Assembly (NCBI GenBank): GCA_030386875.1
Contig: CM059570.1
Coordinates: 30,123,422 to 30,187,421 of the forward strand
Reading direction: 5' to 3'
Origin: Morinoia aosen
Taxonomy: Eukaryota > Arthropoda > Malacostraca > Amphipoda > Talitridae
DNA: 64,000 nt
Below, piece by piece: positions 59,584 through 64,000 of the stretch; the first letter of the stretch is position 1; every line of letters starts with the position of its first letter. The notes beneath the pieces were generated by a model. That model was not told the origin of the DNA and searched no databases. It worked only from the letters and a program-made list of their open reading frames with translations. A program made the translations under genes and the position numbers.

Positions 59584-59890
59584 AACAACTCATCTCAACT
59601 CTTATCTTTCAACAACTCATCTTAACATTCAACTTTCAACAACTCATCTTAACTTTTAACTTCAAACAACTGATCAAAATCCTTAACTTTCAGCATCATC
59701 TTGACACTTAGCTTTCAACTCATCTTGACACTAAACTATCAACAACTGATCTTAACTCTTGAATTTCAACAACTTATCATAACCCTTAACTTCCAGCGTC
59801 ATCTTGACGCTTAACTTTCAACAACTCATTTTGACACAACAACAACTCATCTTAACTCTTGCATTTCAACAACTCATCTTAACCTCGCGA
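59584..59890 (+). repeat. 26-27-bp minisatellite (site 4)
   Basis: About eleven units (caactcatcttaactcttaa). The inverted arm ends within it and the direct copy of 30.0-34.0 kb starts right after it. Confidence 0.9.
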
Positions 59891-62800
59891 CATGTTTTAA
59901 GTCAGACAAAGTCGACAATCTTGCATGCCTTAAACAAAAACGCGATTGCATTGAACTATTTTAAAATTTCAAAGGTAAATTACTCGTCTATGCTATAACT
60001 ATTACTCGTCTATGCTATAACAAGGAGCTGCTGAGCATTTCGAATTACTTTCTCGACTATCACTGGACTCGTGAAAACTAATTATTCCCTTGGAATAATT
60101 AATTGGAACATATGAGACTTGTGAAAACTAATAAGCTATTGACACAAGTCAAACCGATATCTTCTGCCTCATAATTACATCCGGCCATTCAAATCAAAGA
60201 GATAATAATGATTTAGAATCTGAGCTCCGGGACGATGATCGGTCGAGTTGCAGACAGTTCTGATAGTCATTGCCTCGGAAGCAACACCCATGTTGATAAT
60301 ATATCAACCAAAGGTCTTTATGTTATGACATTTTAGAAACCATTGATGTTTTCTGTTTCATCTTTTTGGAAATGAATTATTTTAATTTTTTCTATTTTTT
60401 ACACAGCCGTTAGAGCCTGGACACAATCTTAAGTGCCATTGTTATTGAAAGCCTGGATTCGTTTATGGAAGCCTGGATTTATTTATGAAGACCTGATTTT
60501 ATCCATGACTAGGTGGATTCCTACATGATTTAGAAGATTTTAAGTTGTGTCTTCTGATAATCCCAGTTGGAAAAAGTAAAACCTTCCTTACCAAAACTGA
60601 GATCTAACATATTTTGTGATCTATATCGTTGTGATGAAATTCGGTAAGCTCTATATCTATCTTATTTCCAAAGAAAATTTGGACTAAATACTCTTTGAAC
60701 ATAGTGACTGAGTATGTCATCAGTAAAAATATTCATATAAGCCAACTAAGGCATAAACTTTACTAACATTGCTGCAAATGGGCCAGCTTTCATTCAACAT
60801 ATTACTCTCATTTCAAATTACTTATTTTAGCTGACTCTGTTCACCTCCTACTATCCCCACCGCGAAAACCTCACGCTTATTCCGTGTAGAGCAGTCGATT
60901 ATGATGCTATAATTTGGTTCATATGTAGTCTACATGTAGAAATTTTGTATTTAAGTGTTACGCATAAGTAATATCAATCTATCACCGTGTCTCTATTTCA
61001 TCGCATGTTCCCAAATGTTGTTAAAGAGAATACCCAGAATATGAGAAACGTAAAATATTTTTTGCATTTGTTCACAAACTAACTTGATTTTTCTGAAATT
61101 TCTGTTAAAAAAATAGAAGCTCTCTCATTTTTTCCGTTCGTCCCTCTAATATTTATCTCAATTATTTGTGTCGACTAAAATTAGCAACACAGCCGTCAGA
61201 TCAACGTAGCAGGACTAAGATCGTTTTTATTATTACCATTATTTTTATTCGCTGTATTTATGTTTACCATCTGTACGCTGAACCTGCTCTGAAATTCATT
61301 TCTTTGTGTATATCAGTTTACATCTTTCTAGATATGAGTGTTGTGCTATGTTTTTTCAAAAATTATTTAAGGTTGTCTCACTACTTTGAATTCATTTACG
61401 ATGGTGTTATGGCCGATTTATGCAGAGCGAATTCGTGTATTCTCTTCTTTCGTTTTTTCGCTTTAGTGAAGGACTTCTGTGGCATTCTTTAGCAGTAGTA
61501 TCCATGAGTTTTCAATCATCTTACCATGCGTGAAATATCCCAGAGAATATATTTTGATAGTTTCTCAGATCGACATAAATAATAACTGACAGGGCTATTG
61601 TACTCCTCGTTTGGTTTGCACTCCCTGTTCTCCTCGTATGGGGAGGTTGGAATATTTGTGTTTTCACCTTATTCTTTCTTTCTCTACGCCCAGTTAGCAC
61701 TGAACTTCAAATCAGAAATAACTCTGAATAATAGTAAATGAAATTAGCACACCCGCCCACTGTTTCATTTATGTCTACATGATGAAATTTTGTGGTTAGT
61801 TGCTACTTATAATTAAGTGGTATCCAACTATCACCGTATTTACATTTTATCCCATGTACAAATGTCCTAATGATGCTGAAGAGAATACATATTTGAAACC
61901 CGAAATGTTTTTTGTCGTTTCTTGACCGTAACCTGATTTCTCTTAAAATTCTGTTAGAAAATTGATGAATAGTTCATTTTCATGTTTTTTCCTTTTATTT
62001 ATTTTTTCAAATAATTTCCAACGAACACTGGACTCGACAGTCATTTTCGATGTAGCAGGAGGAAAATTGTTTTTCAGATTTTTATTTTTTCTCATATTTA
62101 TTTTTAATAAGTATTTATTTGAATATGTGTGTATGTGTATGTGTGAGTATATGTATATCAGAATACATATATATATGTATATATGTTCATGTTTCCATTT
62201 TTGCGTAAAAACAAACCTAGAGGTCCATTACATTTCGCTTAATGCTCTGCGACCAGTTAACAATGAACCATATCTCAGAAATAACTTGATAGTCCAGTTC
62301 ATAAATTTAAAGCACTTGCTAAATGATTAAAAAATAAAACTGACACTTCCCCAGAGGGCGTTTCTGTGAATGAAGAGAATGGAGAATATAAACAGACATA
62401 TTAAATAGAGCGCAATTTGAGAAATTTAATCGAGACAAAATTCTCTTTCTGTCCTTATGACAAACAGGCTTTGAATTTCATTCTGCGTGTATGTTTGATT
62501 ACGTGTTCATAGTTGTACGCGTTGAGTTGCGTGTTATTTTAACATATTACTTTTTTGCCAAATTTTTCCTCACTACTTGACAATCATTTACGAAGGTGTT
62601 TCAAAATGCTTCGGTAAAGCGTTTTTTGTCTTTTCTAATTTCGCTTCAAATAATAATTAAGGAATTCTGAAAAATTCTCTTGTATTATTTTAATTGTTTA
62701 AAAGTTGTCAGCCATCTTTTTGTGTATAAAATAACCAAAAGAAGATTTTTGACTGTTACTCTCAATAACATAATTAGCCCCCTACGCGCCAATTGGCCCC

Positions 62801-63165
62801 TACATGGTTAGTCTATTAGCAAGCCTCGTACGGTTTGTCTATTAGTAAGCCTCATATGGTTTGTCTTCCAATTAGAGACTTTTTATATTATTAAATATTA
62901 AAAAAAAAAATATGTTGTAAGGAATCTCATGTGTCAACTTTTTTGGAAATAAACGGTTATTTCTTTTGCGAAACACAATCAATATTTATTTATTTTTTAG
63001 TATTGTACTATTCATCTAATTCCCATGTACTAGCTGAATACTTCAAAGAAGTTCAGGTAGTAGAGAAAACTATAGGCAGTTTACTTGTAATTGCGCACCC
63101 CTTGAATTTTGAACAATTTTTCCCCAATCCAAGTCCCTGATTTATTGTTTCCAGATAGCTGCAAG

Positions 63166-63289
63166 GATGGCCATCACTTGTGGTCCTTCCCACACCACCT
63201 GCACCACAAAACCTGCCCCATATAAGGGGGACACTCACGCCGTGCTGTACACTCCAACTGGTGGTACTCACAGTTCAGCTTTTCCTGAG
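63166..63289 (+). promoter_or_regulatory. Gene G: TATA-like region and first exon
   Basis: catataag at 63219-63226; exon end cctgag|gttagt (donor at 63290). Upstream acceptor tgtttccag at about 63155 and in-frame ATG at about 63168, as in genes C and F. Confidence 0.6.
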
Positions 63290-63455
63290 GTTAGTCTCGT
63301 TGTAATAGGTAACGGTATTGCAATCGATCGAATATGACTTGATAATAAACTGATTGATACCCTGTTTATTTGTTCCTTGACCAACGAAAACATGAATCGT
63401 TTTTCTCTAAGGATCAATATTATATTTCAGACAAGAAGAAAACCCCCTCTGCAAA

Positions 63456-63965
63456 ATGAAGGCGATGCTTCTCTTCACGCTGGTGCTCGTTGCCGCAGTC
63501 GTCGATGGACATCATTTCTACATCATGGAGGCCGGGGAGGTGGGTGTTGGAGACCACCACTTGCTGGCAATGTTCGCTGGTAACCGTGGACAACGTCAGG
63601 AACGTCCTCTGGCTGAAAATTCTTCAGAGTTTTCTGTATGAATTAATAATTCAATGTGTCTGTGTTATGATTCGTGGGAAGTTCTGAATATTATGTATCG
63701 AGTTAACTCAGAGCATTTTCTGTTGCAGGAAGCTGAGGAAGTGCAAAGGATGCTCGGAGTACATGAAAGTAAGAGCTTTATTTTACTATACATGGGTAAT
63801 TCTGTCGATAATTGCGATTTGATTCTGGAGATAAACCTTAGTACGTCCCATGTACACACCTGCCTGCAGGGATGAACTACTATGATGTGCTCTTTTAAAT
63901 TTGCCTCAACAGATGCGGATGAACGGGGGGACAATTGCGGCGGAACCTGTTTGGTGTATTTCAAG
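63456..63965 (+). CDS. Gene G: small secreted cysteine-rich peptide precursor (type II), 3' end beyond window
   Basis: Coding exons 63456-63539, 63729-63768 and 63913-63965 are in phase and give the first 59 residues; the last exon lies past 64000. The signal-peptide exon is identical to that of gene C at the nucleotide level over all 84 bases. The 53-nt exon reads NCGGTCLVYFK where gene C has NCGGKCWVYFT: every difference changes an amino acid. Donor and acceptor sites agree with genes C and F. The read-through frame from the ATG to 63641 is the unspliced version. Confidence 0.82.
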
Positions 63966-64000
63966 GTGAGAATTTCTATGCATATTATACACAAACTGAC

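Larger units (their letters stand above)
59890..64000 (+). repeat. Third, direct copy of the 30.0-34.06 kb segment
   Basis: Collinear with 30015-34060 from cctcgcgacatg onward: degenerate 20-bp units (60410-60525), the tatg-rich microsatellite (62105-62190), the short minisatellite (62795-62870) and gene G. No other gene is seen between 59.9 and 63.1 kb; the 108- and 122-codon frames at 61166-61492 and 61962-62330 have diverged, non-protein-like counterparts in the other two copies. Confidence 0.88.

Noticed and set aside
63456..63641. Single-exon 61-residue protein at gene G
   Set aside because: It reads through the conserved gtgggt donor; the frame is not kept in gene C, where this intron segment carries a small deletion, and lacks the cysteine core.

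Overview
The window looks like nuclear DNA of an invertebrate animal, most likely an arthropod. It is AT-rich and gene-poor. Its genes are split by GT-AG introns of 140-560 bp, and it is full of minisatellites and eukaryotic mobile elements (a Penelope-like retroelement, a PIF/Harbinger DNA transposon, a tRNA-derived SINE). I cannot name the species from sequence alone.

The only convincing host genes are copies of one family of small secreted cysteine-rich precursors. Each has an untranslated or partly coding exon next to a TATA-like motif, an exon for an 18-residue signal peptide, a 40-nt exon, a 53-nt exon with the first cysteine pair, and a last exon ending in a G-C-x-C-C tail. I assembled these models by eye from conserved splice sites. 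Copies are: gene 0 (last exon only, 331-441, +), gene A (9056-10317, +), gene B (23205-24501, +, damaged), gene C (33506-34486, +), relic D (about 36440-37000, +), relic E (44160-44760, -), gene F (50680-51795, -) and gene G (63456 to the window end, +). A, B, D and E form one subfamily (type I); C, F, G and probably gene 0 form another (type II). I do not recognise the family. A secreted defence or effector peptide is the natural guess, but it is only a guess.

The layout is a nest of duplications. A direct duplication relates about 2.96-10.9 kb (gene A) to about 16.98-25.04 kb (gene B). A giant inverted duplication relates about 25.04-38.95 kb (gene C, relic D) to about 42.13-59.6 kb (relic E, gene F), with a broken Penelope-like element exactly in the spacer. 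A third, direct copy of the 30.0-34.0 kb segment follows at 59.9-64.0 kb (gene G). Several block boundaries fall in the same 26-27-bp minisatellite. Since duplication the arms have diverged by insertion and array expansion: the right arm gained the Harbinger element, whose empty site survives in the left arm, and a 2-kb cluster of nested repeats; the left arm carries about 35 copies of a 44-bp satellite where the right arm has one.

The stretches 0.45-2.96 kb, 10.5-15.5 kb, 34.7-36.3 kb and 44.8-46.9 kb hold no gene I can support. Many open reading frames there and inside the arrays are chance or repeat-driven.
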